Shown here piece after piece: positions 44,358 to 54,165 of a stretch of DNA of 64,000 nt. The notes under the pieces are model-generated. The model was not told where the DNA came from. It saw only the letters and a program-made list of their open reading frames with translations, and did no database searches. The DNA is from Streptomyces sp. NBC_01142 (GTDB lineage Bacteria; Actinomycetota; Actinomycetes; Streptomycetales; Streptomycetaceae): the NCBI RefSeq assembly GCF_026341125.1, contig NZ_JAPEOR010000001.1, positions 1,798,001 through 1,862,000 on the forward strand, written 5' to 3'. The number at the start of each line of letters is the position of its first letter. The stretch's first letter is position 1. The position numbers and the translations under genes are program-made.

Positions 44358-45905
44358 ATGACCACGCCGCAGCCGACACCCACCTCGCAGACCGCCGCCT
44401 CGGACAAGCGCATGGGTGGCAACGGGATAGCGCTTCTCGTCATCGCCTCGTGCCAGTTGATGGTGGTCCTCGACATCACCATCGTGAACATCGCGCTGCC
44501 GCACATCCAGACCTCGCTGGACTTCTCCACCACAAGTCTGTCCTGGGTGGTCAACGCCTATACGCTCACCTTCGGCGGCCTGCTGCTCCTCGGCGGCCGC
44601 GCCGGTGACATTCTCGGTCGGCGCAGGGTCTTCGTCTTCGGAGTGCTGCTCTTCGCGCTCGCCTCCCTGCTCGGTGGCCTGTCCCAGGATTCCGGCCAAC
44701 TTCTCGCCGCGCGCGCCCTGCAGGGTGTCGGCGGAGCCATCGCCTCGCCGACCGCGCTCGCCCTGATCACCACCACCTTCACCGAAGGACCCGCCCGCAA
44801 CCGGGCGTTCGGTGTGTTCGCCGCGGTCTCCGCGGGCGGTGGCGCGATCGGCCTGCTGGCCGGTGGCATGCTCGTCGAATGGCTCGACTGGCGCTGGGTG
44901 TTCTTCGTCAATGTGCCGATCGCCCTGCTCATCGTTCTGGCGACCCCCCGTCACATCAAGGAGTCCGAGCGCCATCCGGGCAATTTCGACCTGCTCGGTG
45001 CGCTGACCTCCACCCTCGGCATGGTCGCGCTGGTCTATGGCTTCATCCGGGCTGCGCAGGAGGGCTGGCGGGACCCGATCACTCTGGCGTCCTTCGGCGC
45101 GGCTGTGGCGCTTCTCACGACCTTCATCATGATCGAGCGCCGCTCGAAGCAGCCGATCACTCCGCTGCACATGTTCGCCGACCGCAACCGCGCGGGCACG
45201 TACGGAATCATGCTGAACCTCGCCGCCGCCATTTTCGGCATGTTCTTCTTCCTCACGCTCTTTGTGCAGAACGTGCTGGACTTCAGCCCCCTTCAGGCCG
45301 GCCTCGCCTTCCTGCCCGTGAGCGCGCTCATCGCGGTGGGCGCCGGACTGACCTCCCAACTCCTGCCCAGGTACGGCCCGAAGCCGTTCATGGTGACCGG
45401 AGCGATCCTCGCCGCGGCCGGACTGTCCTGGCTGACGCTGACCGACATCCACTCCACGTATCTGGGCAGCATCCTGGGGCCGATGCTCATCTTCAGCCTC
45501 GGCATGGGCATGCAGTTCGTCTCACTGACGCTGATGGCCGTCTCCGGGGTTCCCGCCCACGAGTCGGGCGCCGCCTCGGGCTTGCTCAACACCACCCAGC
45601 AGGTGGGCGGTTCGCTGGGCCTGTCCATCCTGGTCACCGTCTTCGGCACGGCCAGCCGCAACGAGGCCGAGGACCAGGTCCTCAGTTTCCTGGCCTCAGC
45701 CACTCCGGAGGAGCGGCTGAGCTTCCGACGCACCGGACAGCTCCCGCCACCCTGGGGCGACGAGGTACTGACTTCCGGAGTCTCCGCCGCCTTCGTCGTT
45801 GCCGCCATCTTCACGTTGATCGCCGCGCTGATCGCACTCGTCGTGATCCAAGTACGCCCCTCGGACCTGGAACGCCTCCAGGGCGGCATCACGCCGGGGC
45901 CCTGA
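44358..45905 (+). CDS. DHA2 family MFS drug exporter (EmrB/QacA type)
   Basis: 515 residues with 14 predicted membrane spans. The family marks are LDITIVNIALPHIQ in helix 1, GRAGDILGRRRVFVFG between helices 2 and 3, and LQGVGGAIASPTALALI (motif C region) in helix 4-5. It probably expels a drug or secondary metabolite by proton antiport. A single gene preceded by an operator-like repeat. The next 272 bp (45906-46177) hold no gene I can support. Confidence 0.9.
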   Translation: MTTPQPTPTSQTAASDKRMGGNGIALLVIASCQLMVVLDITIVNIALPHIQTSLDFSTTSLSWVVNAYTLTFGGLLLLGGRAGDILGRRRVFVFGVLLFALASLLGGLSQDSGQLLAARALQGVGGAIASPTALALITTTFTEGPARNRAFGVFAAVSAGGGAIGLLAGGMLVEWLDWRWVFFVNVPIALLIVLATPRHIKESERHPGNFDLLGALTSTLGMVALVYGFIRAAQEGWRDPITLASFGAAVALLTTFIMIERRSKQPITPLHMFADRNRAGTYGIMLNLAAAIFGMFFFLTLFVQNVLDFSPLQAGLAFLPVSALIAVGAGLTSQLLPRYGPKPFMVTGAILAAAGLSWLTLTDIHSTYLGSILGPMLIFSLGMGMQFVSLTLMAVSGVPAHESGAASGLLNTTQQVGGSLGLSILVTVFGTASRNEAEDQVLSFLASATPEERLSFRRTGQLPPPWGDEVLTSGVSAAFVVAAIFTLIAALIALVVIQVRPSDLERLQGGITPGP

Positions 45906-46177
45906 GACCGGCCTGCCGCCGCGTACGACGCCCGCCCGGGCGCCGGGGAAGGGCGCGCCGTTCCGCGGGGCCGCGCGCAAGCGCTGGGGGAGGCCTGCCT
46001 CCACCCGGCCGCAGTGTAGAGCGCCGAGGAAGGGTGCCGAGGAATGGCGTCAGGAGGGTGAAAGGCCCGCAGGGGCATGATGGCGGCCGGAAGCGTTTGC
46101 TCCGGCAGCTGATGGTGTATGCCGGTGAGACGGTCAGATCCGAACCCAGGGCCCGACTACAGCAAGGAGTGCGACGC

Positions 46178-47599
46178 GTGTCCCCTCTCTTCCCGGCCCT
46201 CGCCGCGGGTTCGCCGCGGCCGGCGCTCAGCTTCGGCGACCGGTCCCTGAGCCACGCCGAACTGGGCGCGGCGGCAGGCTCACTGGCCGCCGAGATCTCC
46301 ACCGCGCAGCGGGTCGCCGTCTGGGCCACCCCCACCCTGGAGACCGCGGTGGGCGTGGTGGCCGCGCTGCTGGCCGGCGTGCCCGCCGTACCTCTCAATC
46401 CGAAGACCGGGGAGCGGGAACTGGCGCACATCCTCGCGGACAGCACCCCCTCGCTGGTGCTCGCCGAACCGGGCGCCGAACTGCCACCGGCGCTCAGGAC
46501 CCTGCCCCGCACGGACATCGAGGTCCGGGGCGCAGGTGCGGCGCCGCTGCCCCCCGAGCCGTCCGCCGAGGCCCCCGCCCTGATCGTCTACACCTCGGGC
46601 ACCACGGGCCCGCCCAAAGGCGCCGTCCTGCCGCGCCGCGCGATCACCTCGACCCTGGACGCCCTCGCGGACGCCTGGCAGTGGACCGCCGACGACATCC
46701 TCGTCCACGGGCTGCCCCTCTTCCATGTCCATGGACTGATCCTCGGCATCCTCGGCCCGCTGCGCCGCGGCGGCTCGGTACGGCATCTGGGGCGGTTCAG
46801 TACGGAGGGGGTGGCGCGCGAGCTGGCGTCGGGCGCCACCATGCTCTTCGGCGTGCCGACGATGTACCACCGCATCGCCGAGGCGCTCACCGGCGATGCC
46901 CGGGATCCACAGCTGGCCAAGGCCCTGGCCGGTGCGCGGCTGCTGGTCTCCGGCTCCGCCGCGCTGCCCGTGCGCGACCACGAGCGGATCGCGGCCGCGA
47001 CGGGCCGCCGGGTCATCGAGCGGTACGGCATGACGGAGACGCTGATGAACACGTCCGTACGCGCCGACGGCGAGCCGCGAGCGGGGACGGTCGGGGTCCC
47101 CCTCAGGGGAGTTGAGCTGCGGCTGGTCGAGGAGAGCGACGGCATCGGTGAGATCCAGGTACGGGGACCGAACCTCTTCACGGAGTATCTGAACCGGCCC
47201 GACGCGACGGCGGCCGCCTTCGACGGCGACTGGTTCCGTACGGGGGACCTGGCGAGCCGCGACGCCGACGGCTATGTCCGGATCGTCGGACGCAGGGCCA
47301 CCGACCTCATCAAGAGCGGCGGCTACAAGATCGGGGCGGGTGAGATCGAGAATGCGCTGCTCGACCATCCGGGCGTACGGGAAGCGGCGGTGACCGGGGA
47401 GCCGGACGCGGACCTGGGGGAGCGGATCGTCGCCTGGATCGTCCCGGCACGGCCTCAGGATCCGCCGCCCGCCGAGGAGTTGGCGGACCATGTGGCGGCG
47501 CAGCTCGCCCCGCACAAGCGCCCGCGCGAGGTGCGCTATCTGGAGGCCCTGCCCCGCAACGACATGGGCAAAATCATGAAGCGGGCACTCCATGAATGA
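46178..47599 (+). CDS. matB: Malonyl-CoA synthetase-like acyl-CoA ligase
   Basis: 473 residues from a GTG after AAGGAGTGCGACGC. AMP-binding motif LIVYTSGTTGPPKG, FHVHGLILGILGPL, ERYGMTETLMNTS, DWFRTGDLA, GRRATDLIKSGGYKIGAGEI and the catalytic lysine in RNDMGKIMKR. Overall pattern and length resemble Streptomyces MatB, which makes malonyl- or methylmalonyl-CoA from the free diacids, supplying polyketide or fatty-acid extender units. It overlaps by 8 nt a carboxyltransferase gene whose product also handles malonyl-CoA chemistry, supporting the assignment. Confidence 0.85.
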   Translation: MSPLFPALAAGSPRPALSFGDRSLSHAELGAAAGSLAAEISTAQRVAVWATPTLETAVGVVAALLAGVPAVPLNPKTGERELAHILADSTPSLVLAEPGAELPPALRTLPRTDIEVRGAGAAPLPPEPSAEAPALIVYTSGTTGPPKGAVLPRRAITSTLDALADAWQWTADDILVHGLPLFHVHGLILGILGPLRRGGSVRHLGRFSTEGVARELASGATMLFGVPTMYHRIAEALTGDARDPQLAKALAGARLLVSGSAALPVRDHERIAAATGRRVIERYGMTETLMNTSVRADGEPRAGTVGVPLRGVELRLVEESDGIGEIQVRGPNLFTEYLNRPDATAAAFDGDWFRTGDLASRDADGYVRIVGRRATDLIKSGGYKIGAGEIENALLDHPGVREAAVTGEPDADLGERIVAWIVPARPQDPPPAEELADHVAAQLAPHKRPREVRYLEALPRNDMGKIMKRALHE

Positions 47600-49097
47600 G
47601 CGGCGAAGCGCCCGCGAGGCAGTCGCACGGGTGACGTCCGCCTTCACCGAACTGCCCACCCCTCGGGGCACGTCCGCCCCCGACGGGCCGATCGTCTGGC
47701 AGGGGTACGACGCTTCGCGCGGCCGCGCCGCGGAACACACCGGCGAGGACGAGTCCGTCGTCTGTGGGACCGGCCTGATCGGGGCCACCGAGGCGGTGCT
47801 GATCTCCTTCGAGTTCGGCTTCCTCGGCGGATCGCTGGGCGAGCGCACCGGCGACCGGCTCGAGGCGGCGTACAGCCATGCGCGGGAGCGCCGCCTGCCC
47901 GTCGTCTCGCTGATCGCGACCGGCGGGAGCCGGATGCAGGAGGGGATGCGCGCACTGGTCCAACTCCAGCGTGTGGCCCACCAGTCCGCGCTGACCCGCG
48001 AGGCGGGACTCCCGCAGCTCGCGGTGGTGTGCGACCCGACGACGGGCGGCGGCTGGGCCACGCTGGGCGCCGGCGCGGACGTCATACTGGCGCTGCCGGG
48101 AGCGCAGATCGGCTTCGCAGGCGCACGAGTCCGCCCACCGGACGCAGATCCTCGGGCGTACACGGCGGAAGCGCAACTGGCCGCGGGCGCGATCGACGAC
48201 GTGGTACCGGAGGAGGATCTGCGCGACACGCTCGCTCGCTGGCTGCCCCTGCTGACGGGCGGATCCGTGACACCGACGGGCGACGCGACGGGGGCCGAGC
48301 CCGACAAGGACGCTGCGCCGCCGACGGCTGCCGGCCCGGCCGCACCGGCGACCGGTCGCGCGCCCGGCCCCGGCACGGCCGGCCGCCTCGCACCTCCGGC
48401 CGGCCGGTCCCCGCAGCCCGCGCCGCCGCCCGCCGCCCTCGGCGGCACCGAACTCCCCGGCACCGGCTGGGACGCCGTCCGCCAGGCACGCTCACCGGAG
48501 CGCCCCCGCGCCGACGCCTATCTGGACGCGTACTTCGAGACCCGCGAGGCGATCCGCGGCGACCGGTGCGGCGGGACGGATCCCGGCATACGGTGCGGCT
48601 TCGGTCTGCGCGAAGGCCGGGCCATCGCCTACGCCGCCCAGTGCGGCACTCCCACCCTCCCGGCCGGCTACCGCACCGCGGCCCGGCTGATCCGTCTCGC
48701 CGACCGCCTCGGCGTCCCCGTACTCACTCTGGTCGACACCCCGGGCGCCGCCAACGACGCCGAGGCGGAACGCGCGGGCGCGGGCGCCGCCATCGCGGAC
48801 CTGTTCACTGCCGTGGCCACCGCCCGCGTACCGGTCACCACCCTGCTCATCGGCGAGGGCGGCTCCGGCGGCGCGCTCGCGTTCGCCGCGCCCCACAACA
48901 CCTGGGCCACGCCGGACAGTTACTTCTCCGTCATCGCCCCCGAACTCGCGGCCGCGATCCTCAAACGCACGCCGGACGACACCCGCACGACCGCCGACCA
49001 GCTCCGCCTGCGCCCCCAGGACCTCGTGGACCTCGGGGTCGCGCGCGGCATCGTGCCGCGTCACCCCTCACGCCCGGACGGCCCGGCGACGGCCTGA
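47592..49097 (+). CDS. Fused acetyl-CoA carboxylase carboxyltransferase (AccD-AccA-like)
   Basis: 501 residues. An N-terminal carboxyltransferase half (VCGTGLIGATEAVLISFEFG, GGSRMQEGMRALVQLQR, GGWATLGAGADVILALPGAQ) and a C-terminal half (LVDTPGAANDAEAERAG, LLIGEGGSGGALAFAAP) correspond to the beta and alpha subunits, linked by a Pro/Ala/Gly-rich segment near 240-300. It lacks a zinc-finger CxxC. It would carboxylate or decarboxylate a short acyl-CoA with biotin carrier proteins encoded elsewhere. Overlap with the MatB-like gene indicates co-translation. Confidence 0.83.
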   Translation: MNERRSAREAVARVTSAFTELPTPRGTSAPDGPIVWQGYDASRGRAAEHTGEDESVVCGTGLIGATEAVLISFEFGFLGGSLGERTGDRLEAAYSHARERRLPVVSLIATGGSRMQEGMRALVQLQRVAHQSALTREAGLPQLAVVCDPTTGGGWATLGAGADVILALPGAQIGFAGARVRPPDADPRAYTAEAQLAAGAIDDVVPEEDLRDTLARWLPLLTGGSVTPTGDATGAEPDKDAAPPTAAGPAAPATGRAPGPGTAGRLAPPAGRSPQPAPPPAALGGTELPGTGWDAVRQARSPERPRADAYLDAYFETREAIRGDRCGGTDPGIRCGFGLREGRAIAYAAQCGTPTLPAGYRTAARLIRLADRLGVPVLTLVDTPGAANDAEAERAGAGAAIADLFTAVATARVPVTTLLIGEGGSGGALAFAAPHNTWATPDSYFSVIAPELAAAILKRTPDDTRTTADQLRLRPQDLVDLGVARGIVPRHPSRPDGPATA

Positions 49098-49151
49098 GGC
49101 GAACCCTGCGACCGGCGCTCCTGTACGGGGAGTGCCTGGACCCCTTCCCTC

Positions 49152-49171
49152 CAGGTGATCAAGGTCACCTG
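49152..49171. promoter_or_regulatory. Crp-type palindrome upstream of the large secreted protein
   Basis: CAGGTGA-TCAAGG-TCACCTG is a perfect 7-bp dyad; GTGATCAAGGTCAC inside it fits the Streptomyces Crp pattern GTG-N6-GNCAC. It lies about 116 bp before the start and 55 bp after the carboxyltransferase stop; a weak terminator role is the alternative. Confidence 0.5.
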
Positions 49172-49286
49172 ACCGTCAAAGCCGAAAAACGGGCCAATCG
49201 CCCTTCTCGTCAACATGGGCACATGATCCACCCATTAGCTTTACATCTCATTTACCGATCTCTTGACCAAAGGTCGCGCACAGCAC

Positions 49287-52200
49287 ATGCATAGATCTCT
49301 GCCTGCTCCCGAGGAGCGGCAATCGATATGGGTCGCAAGGCGACTCCCGCGTACCACGGCAGCTCTGGCCCTTTCGGTGGCCCTGCTGGGGGGCTCCGCC
49401 TACGCTTCGCCCCTGCCGTCCGTCGCACAGTCGGCCGGTGGGGCAACCTCTGCCGTACAGAACGCTCCTGACGTACCATCAGCCATTGCCGCGGCCAAAC
49501 GCTCCGGCGACCGGGTGGAGGCGCTCTCCGAGCGCACCGAGACCTCCACGACCTGGGCCAATCAGGACGGCTCGCTGACGACCGAACTCACCGCCGGGCC
49601 CATCCGCTTCGACCGTGACGGCACCTGGGTCACCGTGGACACCGATCTCGCCGAGCGCAGCGACGGCACGGTTGCGGCCAAGGCCCACCCCGCCGCGCTC
49701 ACCCTCGCGGGCAAGGGCGGCAGTCCGGCCAAGTCCCTGAGCGCGAGCCGGAAGGCCGGGGCCCGTGACCTTGTCACGCTGGGCGAGGGCGAGCAGCAGG
49801 TCACCCTCCAGTGGAAGGGCGGTCTGCCCCGGCCCACACTGGACGGCAACCGCGCCACGTATGCCGATGCCGTCCCCGGCGCCGACGTGATCGTGGAGGC
49901 GACCCGGACCGGCTTCGAGCAGTACGTCGAGATAAAGCAGCACCCGACCGCGAACGACTACAGCTACACCTTGCCGCTGAGGGCCAAGGGGCTGCGCGCC
50001 ACGCAACAGGCGGACGGCAGTGTGCTGTTCACGGACCGCAGGACCGGCCAGGAGCGGGCCGTGATGCCGGCTCCGGTCATGTGGGACGCGACAGTCGACG
50101 AGAGGTCCGGCGAGCACACACGCCGTGTGCCGGTGGCCATGAAGGTCGAGCAGAAGGGCTCCTCGGTCGACCTGGTGGTGACCCCGGACGCCGCGTTCCT
50201 GGCCGATCCCAGGACGCGGTACCCGGTCACCGTCGACCCGTCGACGTCGGCGCTCGGCAACGTCTTCGACACCTACGTCCAGCAGGGCGAGACCCGCGAC
50301 TGGTCCACCGACACCGAACTGGACTTCGGCAACCCGGGCACCAAGAACGCGAACGGCACGCCGCGCACCGCGCAGTCGTACATCACCTGGGGTACGGCAC
50401 CGATCGCGGACGCCCTGGTGACCAGCGCCAAGCTGAGCCTGTGGAACTTCCACGCGGCCAACACCGACTGCAAGGCGCAGCCGTGGGAGGTCTGGTCGGC
50501 CGACAAGGCCACGATCGGCAGCCGTTGGACCAGCCGGCCCAAGATGCACACGAAGTACGCGACGTCCTCCGAGACCAAGGGCAGTCCTGGCTGCGGCACC
50601 GACGGCTGGATCACCGCCGACGTGACCTCGCTCGTACAGTCCTGGGCATCGGCGAAGGCACCGCAGTCGGGTATGGGCCTGAGCGCCGCCGACGAGTCGG
50701 CGGTGGCGCAGTGGAAGCGGGTCAACTCGGCCAACGCCACCAGCAACCCGCCCAAGCTGACGGTCACGTACAACTTCCGTCCCCGTTCCGGCAACAACCG
50801 GCAGGCCGGTCCTCCGTTCGTCAAGGACGCCTCGGGCACCTGGCAGGTCAACACCACCACGCCGACGCTGCGGGACACCTTCTCCGACAAGGACGGCGAC
50901 CGTATCAACGGCACGTTCGAGGTCGTCGAGGCAGCAACAGGCAAGCGTGTGGGCGACTATCTCGTCTCGCCCTACGTGGAGTCCGGGCGGGCCGCGGCCG
51001 TGACCCTGCCCGACGGTCTGCTGAAGGACGGTACGACGTACCGCTTCCGCACCAGCCCGTACGACGGCACCCACTTCAACAACGCCTGGTCGGACTGGGC
51101 CACCTTCACGGTCAGCACGGGCCGCAGGCCCGGCGGTCTGCCGGACATGCCGCAGGCCCTGGAGTCGGGTGCGACGCGGACGCTCACCCCCCTGCTCTCC
51201 GGTCTGGTCTCCAGCCCCGAACAGGGGCGTGTGCGGGCCGAGTTCGTACTCCGTGACGCCGACGGCAAGCCGCTGCCGGGTGTGACGGTCCCCGAGGCGT
51301 GGGTGGACAGCGGCCACCGTGCGGCGGCCCGGATACCCGAGGGTGCTCTGCGCGACGGAACCACCTACCTCTGGGCGATGCGCGCCTGCACCGGCCTGGG
51401 CTGCTCGGCCTGGTCGTACGAGCAGGAGTTCACCGCCACTGCCGGACCGGGGCCGAAGGCGCCCGAGACCACCTCCGTCACCCTCACCGGCGCCTCCCTC
51501 GACGATGCCACCGTGGCCGTCGGCGAGCAGGCGTGCACGTCCGGCGGCTGCCCGGCCGCGAGGGACACCCGGCTGCCGCTCGGCGGCGGCTCCGGTGCCG
51601 AGCGGACCGCCTGGCTCAAGCCGGATCTCAGCAAGGTGCCCGCGGGGGCCCGGGTCACCCGAGCCCGTCTTGTCCTCACCCCCGCCGAGTGCGGCACGGG
51701 AACCTGCGCGCAGCGGCCGGTCGAGATGTACCAGTTGCACGAGCCCTGGGCCGCCCCGCAGAACGGCACCGGCCTGCTGAGCGTGCTGGACGACGCCCCG
51801 TTCACCGACGCGGCGCTCCCGGACGGTCAGGACCTCGCTCCGGTCGTACAGTCCTGGCTGGAAGCCGGGGCGGGCGAGGGCCTGGCCCTGCGGCTCCCGT
51901 CCGCGGACCGCGACTCCACCGTCTCCTACCACTCCAGCCGCACTCCGGACGCCGCGAAGCGACCGCAGCTGGTGATCGACTACATGGCGCCGGCCGCGCC
52001 GGGCGCGCCGCAGGACCTGCGGACGACCGCCGGTGACGGCGGGCTGCTGGCGACGTGGAACGCGCCGCTGGACCTGGGTTCGGCGACCGACGGCGCCGAG
52101 TACACGGTGGTCGTCAAGAAGGAGGACGGGAGCGAGGCCGCGAAGGCCACCACCCGCGACCCCCACCTCGTGGTGAGCGGACTGCAGAACGCCACCGCCT

Positions 52201-53348
52201 ACCGGGTGGCCGTGTCGGCGCGTACGCCGCACGGTACGAGCCCGGTCATCACCTCGGAACCGAAGACCACCGCGGCGGTACCCGCCGGCGCGGCCGTGTA
52301 CCGGGAAATCGTGCAGCAGTACGTCGATGCGCGCGGCGCCCTCCTCAGCAACACGCACCCGACGGCTGCCGCCGCCGTGGCGGCGAGCTCCCGCGGGGCC
52401 TCGTTCCAGGATCTGCTGGGTGCCCAGGCCGCGGACCTCATCGGATCCCGGGAGGCGCTGTCCCGGCACGGGCAGCGCTACACGGACATGGCCACCAAGC
52501 TGTCCGACGTCCTGGTGGGCGTCGACGAGAGCGGCACGGTGTTCCTGCGCGCGGCCCTCGACGAGACGGCTGTACTGACGGCCAAGGACTCCACCGGCGA
52601 GCCCGAGGAGGGACGACGGGAGCAGCGGTTCACCTTCAGCACCAACAGCGGCGCGCCGATCCTCCACCTGGAGGCCGACGCTCCCGCGGCGGAGACCGTC
52701 CTGTCGGCCTCGGCGTCAGCGTCGGCGGAGAACGGGCTGGACGTGACCGACGACGCCGAGGGCCCGATCAGCGAAGTGCCCGAAGAGCCGATCGAACTCG
52801 ACGCGGACGGCTTCCCGGTCGAGGAGGCGGCCCCCGTGGCCGCCACGCGCGTCAAGCGTGCCGCGGTCTCCGGTTCCGGAACGGTCAAGTGGGCATCGCG
52901 CAACGCCAACACCAAGTGGGAGTACGGCCAGGACTGCACCAACTTCGTGTCGAAGGCCCTCTACTACGGTGGTGGGATGAAGACTCGTTCCGGCGGGCGC
53001 AAGCACGACCGCGCCTGGTGGCAGCAGTACTTCTTGTTCGGCACGGTCAAGAACAAGAGTTACACCTGGGCCGGCGCCGAGAACTTCCGCCGGCACATGA
53101 TCAACTACCGCGGCGCCACGTACGTCAAAAGCGTGTACGCGAAGCCCGGGGACATCGTGCTCTTCAAGTGGAAGAAGGAGCGCGGGTACAACCACGTGGC
53201 CATCGTGGAGCGCAACAGGCACGGGCTCCAGCTGCTCCAGCACGGCAACAAGAACAGGACCAGCCTCGCCGCCGCCATCCTCCGATACCGCAACAAGCCG
53301 AACTACATCGAGCGGGTCATCATCCTCCGCCCGAGGTCAAGGAACTGA
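49287..53348 (+). CDS. Large secreted DNRLRE/Fn3 protein with C-terminal Amidase_6 (papain-like) domain
   Basis: 1353 residues. A signal peptide ends near residue 40 (LPRTTAALALSVALLGGSAYA). The first 500 residues match the opening of secreted Rhs/WapA-type proteins, including DNRLRE regions (TYVQQGETRDWSTDTELDFG; ITADVTSLVQSWASAKAPQS; a second copy at AWLKPDLSKVPAGARVTRAR). A fibronectin-III-like unit follows near 905-1000 (APQDLRTTAGDGGLLATWNA). The last 150 residues are an Amidase_6 domain with Cys in YGQDCTNFVSKAL (about 1217) and His in RGYNHVAIVE (about 1302), a Cys-His hydrolase acting on peptidoglycan or peptide bonds. No Rhs repeats are seen. A TTG at 49263 is a weaker start. Confidence 0.85.
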   Translation: MHRSLPAPEERQSIWVARRLPRTTAALALSVALLGGSAYASPLPSVAQSAGGATSAVQNAPDVPSAIAAAKRSGDRVEALSERTETSTTWANQDGSLTTELTAGPIRFDRDGTWVTVDTDLAERSDGTVAAKAHPAALTLAGKGGSPAKSLSASRKAGARDLVTLGEGEQQVTLQWKGGLPRPTLDGNRATYADAVPGADVIVEATRTGFEQYVEIKQHPTANDYSYTLPLRAKGLRATQQADGSVLFTDRRTGQERAVMPAPVMWDATVDERSGEHTRRVPVAMKVEQKGSSVDLVVTPDAAFLADPRTRYPVTVDPSTSALGNVFDTYVQQGETRDWSTDTELDFGNPGTKNANGTPRTAQSYITWGTAPIADALVTSAKLSLWNFHAANTDCKAQPWEVWSADKATIGSRWTSRPKMHTKYATSSETKGSPGCGTDGWITADVTSLVQSWASAKAPQSGMGLSAADESAVAQWKRVNSANATSNPPKLTVTYNFRPRSGNNRQAGPPFVKDASGTWQVNTTTPTLRDTFSDKDGDRINGTFEVVEAATGKRVGDYLVSPYVESGRAAAVTLPDGLLKDGTTYRFRTSPYDGTHFNNAWSDWATFTVSTGRRPGGLPDMPQALESGATRTLTPLLSGLVSSPEQGRVRAEFVLRDADGKPLPGVTVPEAWVDSGHRAAARIPEGALRDGTTYLWAMRACTGLGCSAWSYEQEFTATAGPGPKAPETTSVTLTGASLDDATVAVGEQACTSGGCPAARDTRLPLGGGSGAERTAWLKPDLSKVPAGARVTRARLVLTPAECGTGTCAQRPVEMYQLHEPWAAPQNGTGLLSVLDDAPFTDAALPDGQDLAPVVQSWLEAGAGEGLALRLPSADRDSTVSYHSSRTPDAAKRPQLVIDYMAPAAPGAPQDLRTTAGDGGLLATWNAPLDLGSATDGAEYTVVVKKEDGSEAAKATTRDPHLVVSGLQNATAYRVAVSARTPHGTSPVITSEPKTTAAVPAGAAVYREIVQQYVDARGALLSNTHPTAAAAVAASSRGASFQDLLGAQAADLIGSREALSRHGQRYTDMATKLSDVLVGVDESGTVFLRAALDETAVLTAKDSTGEPEEGRREQRFTFSTNSGAPILHLEADAPAAETVLSASASASAENGLDVTDDAEGPISEVPEEPIELDADGFPVEEAAPVAATRVKRAAVSGSGTVKWASRNANTKWEYGQDCTNFVSKALYYGGGMKTRSGGRKHDRAWWQQYFLFGTVKNKSYTWAGAENFRRHMINYRGATYVKSVYAKPGDIVLFKWKKERGYNHVAIVERNRHGLQLLQHGNKNRTSLAAAILRYRNKPNYIERVIILRPRSRN

Positions 53349-53350
53349 TC

Positions 53351-53863
53351 ATGCCGCTGAGGACGAGGCTGCCCGGCTTCGCCGCGGCCGCCGGAGTGCT
53401 GGGTGTACTCCTGACGGGCTGTTCGCCGGACGAGTCTCTGAACTACCAGAGCGACTACAGCAATCACGAGCCGCTGCATGTCGTCGGCTATCCCTCCACG
53501 GGGAGCCTCGACATGGTGCAGCAGGCCGTCTGGCGGCTCGCCGACGGTGACGCCGAGGCGCTGGCAGCCCTCGCCGTGGACGACGCCTCCGCCGACGCCA
53601 CGGCGCGCAACTGGGTCAAGGCCTTCGGCGCCGCGGCCAAGGGCGAGGTGACGGCGGACTTCTACGACGAGGGCTCCGTACGGCAGGTCGTGGTCCTGTA
53701 CTTCGCCAAGAGCGGCCAGATCAAGGAGATCGAGGCGCGCATCGGCGAGGACGACGCCTGGGGCCTCACACTCGCCGAGACCGATCCCGCCGAGGCGACG
53801 GCCAAGCCCACCTGGGCGCCGGCCAAGCCCGGAGGATCCGGCTCTCGTACGGCGGACAAGTAG
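53351..53863 (+). CDS. Small lipoprotein coupled to the Amidase_6 protein
   Basis: 170 residues. A signal sequence ends in lipobox LLTGC (Cys24), so it is probably anchored on the outer face of the membrane. The rest (about residues 45-130) is a compact acidic domain (TGSLDMVQQAVWRLADGDAE, later RQVVVLYFAKSGQIKEIEAR) that I do not recognise. It starts 2 nt after the stop of the giant secreted hydrolase, so the two are co-translated. A lipoprotein on the cell surface could hold, inhibit or neutralise the hydrolase. A very strong terminator follows. Confidence 0.8.
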   Translation: MPLRTRLPGFAAAAGVLGVLLTGCSPDESLNYQSDYSNHEPLHVVGYPSTGSLDMVQQAVWRLADGDAEALAALAVDDASADATARNWVKAFGAAAKGEVTADFYDEGSVRQVVVLYFAKSGQIKEIEARIGEDDAWGLTLAETDPAEATAKPTWAPAKPGGSGSRTADK

Positions 53864-53881
53864 CCGCACGGCAACCATCGA

Positions 53882-53922
53882 GGGACCGCACACCCGGCGC
53901 ACGCCGCCGGGTGTGCGGTCCC
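53882..53922 (+). terminator. Strong intrinsic terminator after the lipoprotein gene
   Basis: GGGACCGCACACCCGGCG and its perfect complement form an 18-bp stem with a 5-nt loop, followed by TTCTTCC. This is the clearest terminator in the window; the remaining 240 bp to the next gene hold only repeat sequence. Confidence 0.92.
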
Positions 53923-54165
53923 TTCTTCCGTCGGATGCCGTGGAACTGACGGCACGGGCTGTTGCAGCTTCCGCGCAGGGTGCGGCGCTTCCGCCGGGAT
54001 CACCGTCCGGCCGGTGGACACGACTGGCTCTGTACACGAGAACGGACAGCAGTCGTGCAGCGCTACGGGAGGCACTTGGGGGCCCAACCTGAATCGAACA
54101 GTTCACGAGTTTCGACAGCGCCGGTGAAGCGGGGCCATCATCGCTCCGAGTCTCGGGCGCGGCGC

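Noticed and set aside
46086..46106. GCCGGA/TCCGGC hairpin before the malonyl-CoA synthetase gene
   Set aside because: Only six firm pairs and no T run; too weak to call a terminator.
49479..52667. 1062-codon open frame on the minus strand
   Set aside because: Antisense shadow of the secreted DNRLRE protein; high-GC codon bias leaves this frame open and its sequence is low-complexity Arg/Gly/Val without domains.
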